Shown piece after piece: positions 22,713-31,835 of a stretch of DNA of 64,000 nucleotides. The position numbers and the translations under genes were made by a program. A model generated the notes under the pieces. It was not told the DNA's origin, searched no databases, and worked only from the letters and a program-made list of their open reading frames with translations. The stretch covers positions 1,116,001 through 1,180,000 of the forward strand of contig BPUI01000001.1 in the NCBI GenBank assembly GCA_019973575.1, given 5' to 3'. The stretch comes from Gemmatimonadetes bacterium T265. GTDB lineage: Bacteria > Gemmatimonadota > Gemmatimonadetes > Gemmatimonadales > Gemmatimonadaceae. Each line of letters opens with the position of its first letter. Position 1 is the first letter of the stretch.

Positions 22713-24452
22713 CTACCGCCGGTAGTCCGTCGTCCGCCGCAAGGCCTTCGTGCACACCGGCCACGTCTGCGGCTGCCCCGTGCGCGGGTCGTTGGGCAGC
22801 GGGTCGATCCGGTCGCGCGGGATCGTCGCTGGGTCCTCGCTTGCCTGGTAGGCGAGCATCGCGGCGAGCATCGCGTTCGACCGCACGTCGTCCAGCACGA
22901 GTTTGTCGTACGTGTCGCGTGTGGTGTGCCAGGTGGTCTGGAAGTAGTCCCAGGAGAGCGAGTTGAGCCCGAACGCCGGCGCGCCGTAGCAGGCGAACGA
23001 GGCGTTGTCGCTGCCGCCCGACGCGGGGCTGCCGCGGTCGTCGAAGCGGATGTACTGCGTGACCTCGCCCGGGATCTCGCCGAGGTAGCGGCGGAGGAAC
23101 GCGCCCGCGCCGGCGAGACCACCGGCGTTCATCGTCACCACGCGGCCCGTGCCGTTGTCCTGGTTGAAGAGGGCCTGCAGGCCGCGCACGACTTCGGGAT
23201 GGTCCTCGGAGAAGGCGCGCGAGCCGTTGAGCCCCTGCTCTTCCCCGCTCCAGTGGCCGACGAGGATCGTGCGGCGCGGGTGAGGGAGCGCCTGCTTGAG
23301 GAGGCGCATCGCCTCCATCATCGTGACCGTGCCGGTGCCGTTGTCGGTCGCGCCGGAGCCGCCGTCCCACGAGTCGAAGTGAGCGGAGAGCACCACGTAC
23401 TCGTTCGGCTTCTCCCGCCCCCGGAGTTCGGCCACGGTGTTGAACACCGGGCGCTCGCCGAGGAACTCCGACTCGGCCGTGAGGCGCACGCGGGGGCCCT
23501 GGCCGTGCTCGGCGAGGCGGACGAGGAGGCCGTAGTCCTCGCAGCCGACGTCGAACGTGGGGAGCTGCTGGCGCGGCGAGCCGAAGACCTTGTCGACGCC
23601 CGGGTAGCCGGAGAAGGTGTGCGTGAGCACGCCGACCGCGCCGGCGGCCTTGAGGCTCGCCTGGAGCGCCGCGCCGCCGAGGCCGGCGGTGCCGACCGCG
23701 GCCGCGGCCGCGAGGCGCGGCTGCCAGGCCGTGCGCACCGAGTCCTGCCGCGTGCGCACCGCGGCCTGTTCGGCGGGAGTGCCGAACTCCTGGAACTGCG
23801 AGGCGGGGCGGCAGGAGAGCGTGGGCGGGCTCACGAGCACCGCGCGGCCGCGCGCGTTGCCGGCGGCGAGCCAGGCGGCGAACGCGGCGGAGTCGCGCAC
23901 GTCGGGGAGGAGGACGACGTCGGCGTCCTCCGGGCGGCCGCCGCCCGTCCCCGGGCTCCAGGCGAGCATCGTCGCCTCGAGCGTGCGCACGCGCGGCGCG
24001 AGGAGGTCGAGGTGTGCGGGGCCACGGCGCCAGCCGTTGAAGGTGCCGTACTGCTCGCGCCGCGCCGGGACGCCCCAGCGGCGGTACTGCGCGAGGGCCC
24101 AGTCACTCGCGCCGAGGTTGGCGGGGGAGCCGGTGAGGCGCGGGCCGACCGAGTCGGCGAGGGTCTGGGCGAGCGCGGCGACCTCGGAGTGGGCCGTCTC
24201 CTCGTCGAGGAGGCGGCGGATGACCGGGTCGGTCGGGGGCGTCGTACGGATGTAGGGCGCGGTCGTCGGCTGCCCGAACGGGTTGGGCGCGACGGGCTGC
24301 GGGGCGAACGGGTTGGGCGCCGCCGACGTCGCGGCGGGCGGCGCCGGCGGGCGGGTGGCGGGCGTGGGCGCGGGGTTCTGCGCCGCCGCCGCCGCCGCGG
24401 CGGCGAGCGGCGCGGCACAGAGCGCGGCGAGGGTGCGGCGGGCGGGCGGCAT
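22713..24452 (-). CDS. secreted M28-family zinc peptidase
   Basis: 579 residues from ATG 24452. A signal peptide and a proline-rich linker (PFAPQPVAPNPFGQP) precede a mature enzyme with a protease-associated insert at ~190-330. The catalytic M28 domain is at ~355-560: SAHFDSWDGGSGATDNGTGT carries the first His and bridging Asp, HWSGEEQGLNGSRAF the general-base Glu and metal Glu, IRFDDRGSPASGGSDNASF a metal Asp, and TTWHTTRDTYDKL the last His. The arrangement matches aminopeptidases or carboxypeptidases of the PSMA/plasma glutamate carboxypeptidase type. It probably digests peptides in the periplasm. It follows the MerR gene by 45 bases on the same strand. Confidence 0.92.
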   Translation of the reverse strand: MPPARRTLAALCAAPLAAAAAAAAQNPAPTPATRPPAPPAATSAAPNPFAPQPVAPNPFGQPTTAPYIRTTPPTDPVIRRLLDEETAHSEVAALAQTLADSVGPRLTGSPANLGASDWALAQYRRWGVPARREQYGTFNGWRRGPAHLDLLAPRVRTLEATMLAWSPGTGGGRPEDADVVLLPDVRDSAAFAAWLAAGNARGRAVLVSPPTLSCRPASQFQEFGTPAEQAAVRTRQDSVRTAWQPRLAAAAAVGTAGLGGAALQASLKAAGAVGVLTHTFSGYPGVDKVFGSPRQQLPTFDVGCEDYGLLVRLAEHGQGPRVRLTAESEFLGERPVFNTVAELRGREKPNEYVVLSAHFDSWDGGSGATDNGTGTVTMMEAMRLLKQALPHPRRTILVGHWSGEEQGLNGSRAFSEDHPEVVRGLQALFNQDNGTGRVVTMNAGGLAGAGAFLRRYLGEIPGEVTQYIRFDDRGSPASGGSDNASFACYGAPAFGLNSLSWDYFQTTWHTTRDTYDKLVLDDVRSNAMLAAMLAYQASEDPATIPRDRIDPLPNDPRTGQPQTWPVCTKALRRTTDYRR

Positions 24453-24497
24453 CGGCGACGCGCGGCGTGTTAGGCGCAGGATCTTAGGGGTGGTGTG

Positions 24498-25046
24498 TTA
24501 GGTGGAGCGGCCGAGCGCGGCGCGGACCGCCTCGCGCATGGCGAGCAGGGCGTCGCCCCGGGCGGCGGCGCTGTCGCCGCGGACGTGGAGTTCGACGCCG
24601 TCCGTGACCGCGACGCGCTGCCACTGGGCGGGGGTGCCGTCGACCGCGCCGTCCGGGACGGGGGCGCCGGGCGCGGCGCCCTGGAGCGCCGGGGCGAGCG
24701 CGGTCGCGACGCGCCGTTCGAGCGCGTCGCCGGCGCTGTCGCGCAGTTCGCGCTTGATCCCTTCGAGCGGCTGCCCCTCGCGCTGCCGGATCTTGATCGC
24801 GAGCAGTTGCAGGAGGTGCCGGTAGTGGTAGATGGCCGACGTCCCGGTGCCGTCGGGGCGGTCGAGCAGCCCGTTGGCGACGTAGAAGCGGACCGCGCGG
24901 GCGCTCGGCGCGGCGCGCGCGGAGGCGTTGGTGGGGCGCATGCCCGCGGCGTCGACGAGGGCAGTGGCGTGTGCCGCGAGCGAGCGGGCGTTGAACGGCG
25001 CGTGGCGGGCGTGCAGCCGCAGGAGATGCACCGGAGACTCGGCCAT
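24498..25046 (-). CDS. MerR-type transcriptional regulator
   Basis: 182 residues from ATG 25046. The winged helix lies at ~48-110 (APSARAVRFYVANGLLDRPDGTGTSAIYHYRHLLQLLAIKIRQREG), in the position and sequence pattern of MerR DNA-binding heads. The start before it is longer than usual, with ~45 extra residues. The C-terminal part has QPLEGIKREL and then a glycine/alanine region ending GVELHVRGDS. There are no Cys ligands, so it is not a metal sensor. It is divergent from rfbC and upstream of the M28 peptidase. A target at either promoter is possible. Confidence 0.8.
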   Translation of the reverse strand: MAESPVHLLRLHARHAPFNARSLAAHATALVDAAGMRPTNASARAAPSARAVRFYVANGLLDRPDGTGTSAIYHYRHLLQLLAIKIRQREGQPLEGIKRELRDSAGDALERRVATALAPALQGAAPGAPVPDGAVDGTPAQWQRVAVTDGVELHVRGDSAAARGDALLAMREAVRAALGRST

Positions 25047-25180
25047 AGCAAGGATGCTACATACGGTACCCGTTCGGTGGTAGGGTGGCGCGGCGGTGGC
25101 GGGGCGGTGTCGTGGGATCGTGACGCGGTATGGACACCAGGGATGCGCGGTTCCCGCAGCCGCCTTTACAATGGACGACG

Positions 25181-25795
25181 ATGCGCATTCGCGAGACTTC
25201 CCTGCCCGGCGTGCTCCTGCTCGACCCGTCGATCCACCACGACGCGCGCGGCGCGTTCGTCGAGCTCGCCCACCTCGAGCGCTTCGCGGCCACGAACGCG
25301 CACGACGCGCACGGGCTGCCCGAGCAGATTACGCAGATCAACCTGTCGCGCTCGGCGCCGGGGGTGCTGCGTGGGCTGCATTGGCAGTCCCGGCGGCCGC
25401 AGGGCAAGCTGATCTCGACGGTGCGCGGGGCGGTGTTCGACGTCGCCGTCGACGTGCGCCGCGGCTCGCCGATGTTCGGGCGGTGGACGGGCGCGACGCT
25501 CGACGCGGCGTCGGGCCGGCAGCTGTGGATCCCGGCCGGTTTCGCCCACGGCTTCTGCGTGCTCTCGGACGACGGGGCGGACCTCGTCTACGCCTGCACC
25601 ACGGCGTACGACGCGGCGAGCGACACCGGCGTGCGCTGGGACGACCCGTCGATCGGCGTCGAGTGGCCGCTCGGCGAGGCATGCCCGGGCGGCGCGCCGC
25701 TCCTCTCGCCGCGCGACGCCGTCCTGCCCCCGCTCGACCCAGCGCGCGCCGACCTGCCAGCGTACGAGGAGTTCACCGCCGCTATCGCGGCCTGA
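25181..25795 (+). CDS. rfbC: dTDP-4-dehydrorhamnose 3,5-epimerase
   Basis: 204 residues from ATG 25181. RETSLPGVLLLDPSIHHDARGAF, then QINLSRSAPGVLRGLHWQ with the catalytic His, GKLISTVRGAVFDVAVDVRRGSP and IPAGFAHGFCVLSDDGADLVYAC are the RmlC signatures. The enzyme converts dTDP-4-keto-6-deoxyglucose to dTDP-4-keto-rhamnose. The downstream gene is the next step, rfbD, 29 bases on. rfbA and rfbB are not in the window. It probably feeds rhamnose into surface glycans. Confidence 0.95.
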   Translation: MRIRETSLPGVLLLDPSIHHDARGAFVELAHLERFAATNAHDAHGLPEQITQINLSRSAPGVLRGLHWQSRRPQGKLISTVRGAVFDVAVDVRRGSPMFGRWTGATLDAASGRQLWIPAGFAHGFCVLSDDGADLVYACTTAYDAASDTGVRWDDPSIGVEWPLGEACPGGAPLLSPRDAVLPPLDPARADLPAYEEFTAAIAA

Positions 25796-25824
25796 CCTCG
25801 GCGAGCGCCGAGGGCCGCGACGGC

Positions 25825-26670
25825 GTGCGCGCACTGCTCCTCGGCGCGGGCGGAATGCTCGGCCGCGACCTCGCGGCGACCGCACCGGCGGACGTCGACC
25901 TCGTGGCGCGCCCGCGCGCCGCGCTCGACCTGACGCGGGCCGCCGCGCTCGCCGCCGCCTTGGACGCCGCGCGGCCGGACGTCGTGCTCAACGCCGCCGC
26001 GTACACGCAGGTGGACCGCGCGGAGGCCGAGCCGGCGGCGGCGTTCGCGACCAACGCGGGCGCGGTGGGCACGCTCGGCGCGCTCTGCGCCGCGCGCGGG
26101 GTGCGGGTGGTGCACGTGAGCACGGACTACGTGTTCGACGGCACGCGCCGGCGCCCCTACCGCGAGGGCGACGCGACCAACCCGCTCGGCGTCTACGGCG
26201 CGAGCAAGCGGGCGGGCGAGCGGCGGCTCGCGGGGTCGGGCCCGCGGGCGCTCGTCGTGCGCACGCAGTGGTTGTTCGGCGCGCACGGGCGCTCGTTCGT
26301 GCGGACGATGTGGGAGCGGGCGCGGCGCGGCGAGTCGGCGCGCGTCGTGGCCGACCAGTACGGCGCGCCGACGCACACGGGCGAGCTCGCGGCGGCGATC
26401 TGGGCGCTCGTCGCCCGCGACGTGGCGGGCGTCGTGCACGTGACCAACGCGGGCGAGGCGACCTGGTTCGACGTGGCGGCGCGCGTGTACGCGGCGGCCG
26501 GGCGGCCGGGCGGCGTGACGCCCTGCGCGAGCGCGGAGTACCCGACGCCGGCGCGGCGGCCCGCCTACGCGGTGTTAGACACCGGCCGAGCACGGGCGGC
26601 GGGGATCGTCATGCGGCCGTGGCAGGCGGCCGTCGACGCGTGGGTGACGCTCCAGCCGCGGCTTGCGTAG
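25825..26670 (+). CDS. rfbD: dTDP-4-dehydrorhamnose reductase
   Basis: 281 residues from GTG 25825, chosen because it directly precedes the Rossmann strand RALLLGAGGMLGRDLA with the GxxGxxG dinucleotide site. DVVLNAAAYTQVDRAE, HVSTDYVFDGT and the catalytic YGASKRAGE (Tyr-x3-Lys) are RmlD hallmarks. YVVRTQWLFG-like VVRTQWLFGAHG is present. It reduces dTDP-4-keto-L-rhamnose to dTDP-L-rhamnose with NAD(P)H. It is in an operon with rfbC and converges with the phospholipase-D-like gene, only 3 bases apart. A TTA codon occurs in a GTTAGAC variant of the window's repeated heptamer. Confidence 0.93.
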   Translation: MRALLLGAGGMLGRDLAATAPADVDLVARPRAALDLTRAAALAAALDAARPDVVLNAAAYTQVDRAEAEPAAAFATNAGAVGTLGALCAARGVRVVHVSTDYVFDGTRRRPYREGDATNPLGVYGASKRAGERRLAGSGPRALVVRTQWLFGAHGRSFVRTMWERARRGESARVVADQYGAPTHTGELAAAIWALVARDVAGVVHVTNAGEATWFDVAARVYAAAGRPGGVTPCASAEYPTPARRPAYAVLDTGRARAAGIVMRPWQAAVDAWVTLQPRLA

Positions 26671-26673
26671 CCC

Positions 26674-28191
26674 CTACAGCAGTCGCTGCAACAACGCCGC
26701 GCCGCCGTCGCGCGCCTTCTCCCACCACGGCCGGTGCCGCATCTCGTCGCGGGTCATCTCGCGGCTGTAGCGCAGGTCGTCGAGGAACATCCGGTCCATC
26801 CCGCCGACGACCGTCGAGTCGAGCACGAGCAGCGTCGTCTCGTCGTTGAAGGCGAGCGAGCGGTTGTCGAAGTTCATCGACCCCACGCTCCCCCACCGCC
26901 CGTCGGCGGAGAGGGTCTTGGCGTGCATGTTGGACGGCTGATACTCGTAGATCCGCACGCCGCCCGCGAGCAACTCTTCGTAGCGGAAGCGCCCGGCCCA
27001 GCGCGCGGTCTTGACGTCGCTGCGCGGGCCGGTGGTGAGCACGCGTACGTCGACCCCGCGGTGCGCGGCGGCGACCAGCAGGCGGCGGAAGTCGTCGTCG
27101 GGGACGAAGTACGCGTTCGTGATGTAGAGCCGCCGGCGCGCCCCGGCGATGGAGAGCGCGTAGTAGCGCTCGGCCGGCGTGCTGCCGGTCGACGGCACCG
27201 CGTGAAAGAGGGCCGCCTCGACCGAGCCCACGACGGTGTCGCGCGCCACCGTCGGCGCGTCGCCGGGCGGCGGGTCGAGCGCGGTCGCGCCACCGGACGG
27301 GCCGGTGCGTTTGGGCAGGAAGCGCACGCCCACCGGGCCGGTCGAGTCGGCCGTCACCGGGCGGAAGCTCACGCTCGGGAAGAAGGCCCGCCCGGTGAGC
27401 AACTCGCCCGTCGCCTCGGCCCAGGTCGACGCGAAGGTGGCCTGGAGCTGCGAGACGGCAGGGCCCTCGAAGCGCACGTTCGTCTCCCGCCACTCGTTCT
27501 CGCGGCGGCCGGCGCCGAGCCAGTAGTCGGCGAGGCCGAAACCACCGGTGTAGCCGACGCGGCCGTCGACGACGACGGCGCGCGCGTGCGACCGTTCGGC
27601 GACCTTGTTGAGGTCGTACCACCGGAGTTGCCGCAGCCACGCGACTTCGACGCCCGCGTGTGCCACCTGGTCGGCCCAGCGGCGGGAGAGGGTTTGCGCG
27701 CCGAAGCCGTCGAGCAGCAGGAGCACGCGCGCGCCGCGGCGCGCGCACTCACCGAGCACGGCGGCCATCGTGTCGGCCACGGCGCCGGGCTTGGCGAAGT
27801 ACATCTGCACCGTGACTGTGTGCTGGCAGGTGCGGACGTCGCGCCAGAGTAGCGGGTACGTGGCGTCGCCGTTCTCGAGCACCTGGACGCGGTTGCCCGG
27901 GTGCAGCTCGACGCCGGTGTAGAGCGTCATCGTGCGCGTGAAGAGCGAGTCGCCGGGCGCGGGCGCGCCGCGCGGGTCGCCGCGCGCGATGACGTACTCG
28001 ACCGGCGTGCCGCGCGTCAGCGTGAGCGCGCCGACGAGCGCGAGCGCGAGCACGAAGGCCGCGGCGACGTAGCTCACGAGGCGCCGCACCACCGTCGGCC
28101 AGGGCGCGTGCGGCGGCTCGGCCGCGTCCGCGTCGGGGGCGGTCGTGCGCGGCGCGTCGTCCGGCGCGAGTGGGGGGGAGGCGGTCGCCAT
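26674..28191 (-). CDS. phospholipase-D superfamily / cardiolipin-synthase-like protein
   Basis: 505 residues from ATG 28191, with an alternative ATG five codons upstream at 28206. A membrane helix (VVRRLVSYVAAAFVLALALVGAL) at ~35-58 anchors it. Two HKD half-sites follow: SHARAVVVDGRVGYTGGFGLAD, with Arg in place of the usual Lys, and NMHAKTLSADGRWGSVGSMNFDNRS, canonical. Between them lies YYALSIAGARRRLYITNAYFVPDDDF. This order matches bacterial cardiolipin synthases ClsB/ClsC or other PLD-type lipid transferases at the membrane. The Arg in the first motif may reduce catalysis. It converges with rfbD and is divergent from the glycosyltransferase. Confidence 0.87.
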   Translation of the reverse strand: MATASPPLAPDDAPRTTAPDADAAEPPHAPWPTVVRRLVSYVAAAFVLALALVGALTLTRGTPVEYVIARGDPRGAPAPGDSLFTRTMTLYTGVELHPGNRVQVLENGDATYPLLWRDVRTCQHTVTVQMYFAKPGAVADTMAAVLGECARRGARVLLLLDGFGAQTLSRRWADQVAHAGVEVAWLRQLRWYDLNKVAERSHARAVVVDGRVGYTGGFGLADYWLGAGRRENEWRETNVRFEGPAVSQLQATFASTWAEATGELLTGRAFFPSVSFRPVTADSTGPVGVRFLPKRTGPSGGATALDPPPGDAPTVARDTVVGSVEAALFHAVPSTGSTPAERYYALSIAGARRRLYITNAYFVPDDDFRRLLVAAAHRGVDVRVLTTGPRSDVKTARWAGRFRYEELLAGGVRIYEYQPSNMHAKTLSADGRWGSVGSMNFDNRSLAFNDETTLLVLDSTVVGGMDRMFLDDLRYSREMTRDEMRHRPWWEKARDGGAALLQRLL

Positions 28192-28317
28192 CGCGCGCGC
28201 CCCCATGCACCGGGCGTTCCACGCGCCGTAACCGGTCCGCCGGCAAACGCGTACGTTCTCCCGAGCCCACCGGCCCGTCGCCCGCGAAGCCGGGACGCCT
28301 CCGCTCCGTTCTCCGTC

Positions 28318-29940
28318 ATGCCCGCGCCCGACGACCGCCTCACGCCGCGCACCCTCGCCGCGCTCGCGGCGGCCGTCGCGGTCCTGCACCTCGCGATAAA
28401 CGCGGCGTCGCCCTACGGCGTGCACCGCGACGAACTGCTCTACCTCGCGATGGGCCGGCACCTGCGGCTCTGGGCGATGGACTTCCCGCCCTTCATCGCG
28501 CTCGCGGCGCAGCTGACGCGCGGGCTGGCGTGGCCGCTGGCCGGGGAGCGTGCGGTGGCGACGTCGGTCGCGGTGTTGCGCCTGCTCCCGGCGCTCGCGG
28601 CCGCGGCGCTCGTCGTGCTCGCCGCCGTGATCGCGCGCACGCTCGGTGGCGGGCGCGGCGCGCAGTGGCTGGCGGTGGGATGTGTGCTCGCGTCGCCGCT
28701 GTACATGCGCACCGGGTCGCTCTTCCAGCCGGTCGTCTTCGACCAGCTCTGGTGGACGCTCGCCCTCTGGGCACTGGTCCGCCTGGGGCGGAACGCGCTC
28801 GTTCGGCTCGGCCAGTCGCCGGACGGCGGAACGGACGGCCGCGACTGGCTCTTCCTTGGCGCGGCGCTCGGGCTCGGGCTGCTGACGAAGTTCTCGGTCG
28901 CGTTCGTCGCGGTCGGGGTGCTCACGGGCGTGCTCGTCACCCCGCTGCGGCGCGCGCTGCGGACGCCGTGGCCGTGGGCGGCCGCCCTCCTCGCGCTCGT
29001 GCTCGGCGCGCCGAGCGTGGTGGGACAGGTGCGGCTGGGATGGCCGGTGGTGAAACAGATGGCCGACCTGCGCGCCCAGCAGCTCGAGCGCGTGCGTCCG
29101 CTCGATTTCCTCGCCGGGCAGGCATTCTGGGGGCCCGCGGTGTTGGTCGCCGTATTTGGACTCTGGGCGCTGCTCGCCCGCCCAGCGCTGCGCGCAGGGC
29201 AGGCTGCCGGGGTGGCGTGCGCGGTCGCTTTCGCACTGCTGCTGTTCGCGCACGGGAAGTCGTACTACGTGGGGCCGATCTATCCGACGCTGTGGGCGGC
29301 AGGCGCGGTGGCGCTCGCGGATGGGGTTGCGGGGTGGCGCGCACCGTCCGGACGTCGCGCCCGGCTCGGGATCGCCGGCGCGCTCGTCGCCCTCTTCGGC
29401 GTCGTGGCCTTTCCGCTCGGCGTGCCGGTGCTGCCCCCCGCGCCGATGGCGCGCTACGCGGCCGCGCTCGGCGTCGGGTCGGGGACGGACCACGGCGAGC
29501 CGCTCGTCATCCCCCAAGATTACGCCGACATGCTCGGCTGGCCGGAGCAGGCAGATGCGGTCGCGCGTGCCTTTCGTGCGCTGCCGCCCGAGGACCAGGC
29601 ACGCGCGGCGATCCTCGGCGGGAGCTACGGCGAGGCGGGGGCGGTCGAGCTGTACGGGCCCGCACGCGGACTGCCCGCGCCGGTCAGTCCGGCCGGCAGC
29701 TACTGGTTCTGGGGCCCCGGTGCGCGCGCGGGCGAGGTCCTCCTCGTACTCGCCGACTCGGCCCCGGCGAGCACGCAACTCGCGCGGCTCTATGCACGCG
29801 TGCGACCCGTCGCGCGCGCGGTGCCTGATTCGCTCAGCCCCTGGGTCGTGCCCGAGGAGCGGCGGGCGTGGATCTTCGTCTGCGGCGGGCCGCGGCGGAC
29901 GCTGCAGCAGGTGTGGCCGTCGCTCGCGGGGCGGAACTGA
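28318..29940 (+). CDS. GT39-type glycosyltransferase (ArnT/PMT-like), multi-spanning
   Basis: 540 residues from ATG 28318. There are about ten hydrophobic segments. In the first loop PYGVHRDELLYLAMGRHLRLWAMDFPPF carries the conserved Asp/Glu pair after TM1, the catalytic acidic motif of GT39/GT83 transferases. TM bundles continue to residue ~390 (WPWAAALLALVLGAPSVVG, AVLVAVFGLWALLARP). A ~150-residue soluble C-terminal domain follows. These enzymes move a sugar from a polyprenyl-phosphate carrier to a lipid or protein outside the membrane. Its neighbours make rhamnose nucleotide and lipids, so envelope decoration is likely. Confidence 0.85.
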   Translation: MPAPDDRLTPRTLAALAAAVAVLHLAINAASPYGVHRDELLYLAMGRHLRLWAMDFPPFIALAAQLTRGLAWPLAGERAVATSVAVLRLLPALAAAALVVLAAVIARTLGGGRGAQWLAVGCVLASPLYMRTGSLFQPVVFDQLWWTLALWALVRLGRNALVRLGQSPDGGTDGRDWLFLGAALGLGLLTKFSVAFVAVGVLTGVLVTPLRRALRTPWPWAAALLALVLGAPSVVGQVRLGWPVVKQMADLRAQQLERVRPLDFLAGQAFWGPAVLVAVFGLWALLARPALRAGQAAGVACAVAFALLLFAHGKSYYVGPIYPTLWAAGAVALADGVAGWRAPSGRRARLGIAGALVALFGVVAFPLGVPVLPPAPMARYAAALGVGSGTDHGEPLVIPQDYADMLGWPEQADAVARAFRALPPEDQARAAILGGSYGEAGAVELYGPARGLPAPVSPAGSYWFWGPGARAGEVLLVLADSAPASTQLARLYARVRPVARAVPDSLSPWVVPEERRAWIFVCGGPRRTLQQVWPSLAGRN

Positions 29941-29947
29941 GCCGCGA

Positions 29948-29975
29948 TTGACATGCGGTGGCGCCGGAATATTAT
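29948..29975 (+). promoter_or_regulatory. near-consensus promoter of the arg operon
   Basis: TTGACA (29948-29953), 16 bases, TATTAT (29970-29975). The argC ATG starts at 29985, so transcription should begin within a few bases of the start codon. No Shine-Dalgarno fits between. This is the best sigma-70 promoter in the window. Confidence 0.75.
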
Positions 29976-29984
29976 GCAGCCCCC

Positions 29985-31004
29985 ATGCATAACATCCCGG
30001 TCGGCATCCTCGGCGCGAGTGGGTACGCGGGGCGCGAGCTGTGCGCGCTCGTCGCGGCCCACCCGCGCCTCACGCTCGCCTTCGCGACCGCCGACCGGCG
30101 CCGCGGCGAGACCGTGCGCGTGGGACCACCGTACGCCCCGCCCGCCGACGTCACCTTCGTCGCCACCGACGACGCCCCGCTCGGCGACGCCGCGCTCGTC
30201 TTCTCCGCCCTCCCCCACGGCGCCTCGGCGGAGTGGAGCGGCCGCGCGCGGGCGGCAGGCGCCAAGGTGGTCGACCTCTCGAGCGACCTCCGCCCGGGGC
30301 ACCTCACCGAGGCGCTCCGCGAGCGGGTCGCGCCCGGCGCGCGCGCCATCCCCTACGGCCTCCCCGAGCTCTTCCGCGACCAGGTGCGCTGCGCCGACGC
30401 GGTCGCCAACCCCGGCTGCTACCCGACCGCGATCCTCGTCGCCGTCGCCCCGCTCGCCCGCGCGGGGCTGATCCGCCCCGGCGCGACCGTCGTCGCCGAC
30501 GCGGCGAGCGGCGTCACGGGCGCGGGTAACGCGCCCAAGGAGGACCTCCTCTACGGCGAGGTGACGGAGAACTTCCGCGCCTACGGCGCCACTGGTGGTG
30601 CAGCCAACGTCCACCGCCACCTCCCCGAGATGGTCGCCGCGTTAGGCGCGCTCGGCGCCGACGCGGACCTCGTCTTCACGCCGCACCTGCTGCCGGTCGC
30701 GCGCGGGATCCTCGCCACCTGCACGGTCCCCGTGACCGACGCGCCCGGCGACCCGCTCGCCGTGTGGCGCGACGCCTACGCCGGCGAGCCGTTCGTCGAG
30801 CTCACCGACGCGATGCCCGCGATCGTCGACGTGCAGCGCCGCAACGTCGTGCGCCTGACCGCGCTCCCCGTGCGCGGCGTGCGCACGCCGACGCTGCTCG
30901 TCGTCGCCGCAATCGACAACCTCACAAAGGGCGCCGCCGGCCAGGCCGTGCAGAACGCCAACCTCATGCTCGGCCTCGACGAGACGGCCGGGCTGCCGCG
31001 GTAG
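29985..31004 (+). CDS. argC: N-acetyl-gamma-glutamyl-phosphate reductase
   Basis: 339 residues from ATG 29985. NIPVGILGASGYAGRELCALV is the NADP Rossmann motif, and VANPGCYPTAILVAVAPL contains the active-site Cys of ArgC. The GAGNAPKEDLLYGEVTENFRAYG and HRHLPEM stretches match the family. It reduces N-acetylglutamyl phosphate to the semialdehyde in arginine synthesis. It is first of four genes argC-argB-argD-argA in tight succession (4-base gap, 29-base gap, then overlap). The promoter is immediately upstream and implies a leaderless mRNA. A GTTAGGC gives a TTA codon mid-gene. Confidence 0.96.
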   Translation: MHNIPVGILGASGYAGRELCALVAAHPRLTLAFATADRRRGETVRVGPPYAPPADVTFVATDDAPLGDAALVFSALPHGASAEWSGRARAAGAKVVDLSSDLRPGHLTEALRERVAPGARAIPYGLPELFRDQVRCADAVANPGCYPTAILVAVAPLARAGLIRPGATVVADAASGVTGAGNAPKEDLLYGEVTENFRAYGATGGAANVHRHLPEMVAALGALGADADLVFTPHLLPVARGILATCTVPVTDAPGDPLAVWRDAYAGEPFVELTDAMPAIVDVQRRNVVRLTALPVRGVRTPTLLVVAAIDNLTKGAAGQAVQNANLMLGLDETAGLPR

Positions 31005-31008
31005 CGCC

Positions 31009-31806
31009 GTGACGCATCACGGCCTTCCGAACGGTCCTCTGGCCGTCGTCAAGATCGGCGGACGCCCGCAGGCCGACCCCGCGCTGCCGGCCGCGCTCGC
31101 CGAGTGCTGGCGCGCGACGGACGGACGCCTGGTCGTCGTGCACGGCGGCGGCGACGCGGTGAGCGAGCTACAGCGCGCCCGCGGCGTCGAGCCGCGCTTC
31201 GTCGGCGGCCGCCGCGTGACGACGCCCGCCGACCTCGACGTGCTCCGCATGGCGCTCTCCGGGCTCGCCAACAAGCAGCTCGTCGCCGCGCTGCGCGGGG
31301 CGGGCGTGCCCGCCTTCGGCTGCTCGGGGGAGGACGGCGCGCTGCTCACCGCGACCCGCACCGCCGACGCCGCGCTCGGCGCCGTCGGCGTGCCCGCGCG
31401 CGTCGACGCCGCCGTGCTCGACGCGCTGCTCCGCGCCGGGTGCTGCCCCGTCATCTCCCCCGTCTCGGCCGACGCCGACGCGGCGGGCAGCGCGCTCAAC
31501 GTGAACGGCGACGACGCGGCCGCCGCCGTCGCCGCCGCGCTCGGCGCCGCGGAGCTCTTCTTCCTCGCCGACGTCCCCGGCGTGCTCGTCGACGGCGCCC
31601 CCGTCGCGGAGCTCGACCCGGCCGGCGCCCGCGCGCTCGTCGCCGACGGCACGGCCGCGGGCGGGATGGCCGCCAAGCTCGACGCCGCGCTCGTCGCGCT
31701 CGGCGCGGGCGTCCGGCGCGTGCGCGTCGGCGACGTCGCCGCGCTCGCCGACCCGTCGCGCGGCACGGCCGTCGTCGCGACGGCGGGCGTCCACTCGATC
31801 GCCTAA
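31009..31806 (+). CDS. argB: acetylglutamate kinase
   Basis: 265 residues from GTG 31009, four bases after argC. PLAVVKIGGRPQADP gives the Lys of the nucleotide site, RLVVVHGGGDAVSELQ is the GGG loop, and RFVGGRRVTTPADLDVLRMALSGLANKQLVAAL is the acetylglutamate site. SALNVNGDDAAAAVAAALGA and FFLADVPGVLVDG end the amino-acid-kinase fold. It phosphorylates N-acetylglutamate. The N-terminal arginine-regulation helix seen in feedback-inhibited enzymes appears absent, so feedback control may lie elsewhere. The stop codon lies in a GCCTAAC. Confidence 0.95.
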   Translation: MTHHGLPNGPLAVVKIGGRPQADPALPAALAECWRATDGRLVVVHGGGDAVSELQRARGVEPRFVGGRRVTTPADLDVLRMALSGLANKQLVAALRGAGVPAFGCSGEDGALLTATRTADAALGAVGVPARVDAAVLDALLRAGCCPVISPVSADADAAGSALNVNGDDAAAAVAAALGAAELFFLADVPGVLVDGAPVAELDPAGARALVADGTAAGGMAAKLDAALVALGAGVRRVRVGDVAALADPSRGTAVVATAGVHSIA

Positions 31807-31835
31807 CGCATCCCTCGCAGCCCACGTCCGGTCTC

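Noticed and set aside
28200-29778. Upstream extension of the PLD-like protein to over 1,000 residues
   Set aside because: The extra part is Arg/His-rich shadow of the GT39 gene on the other strand; a good ATG lies at 28191.
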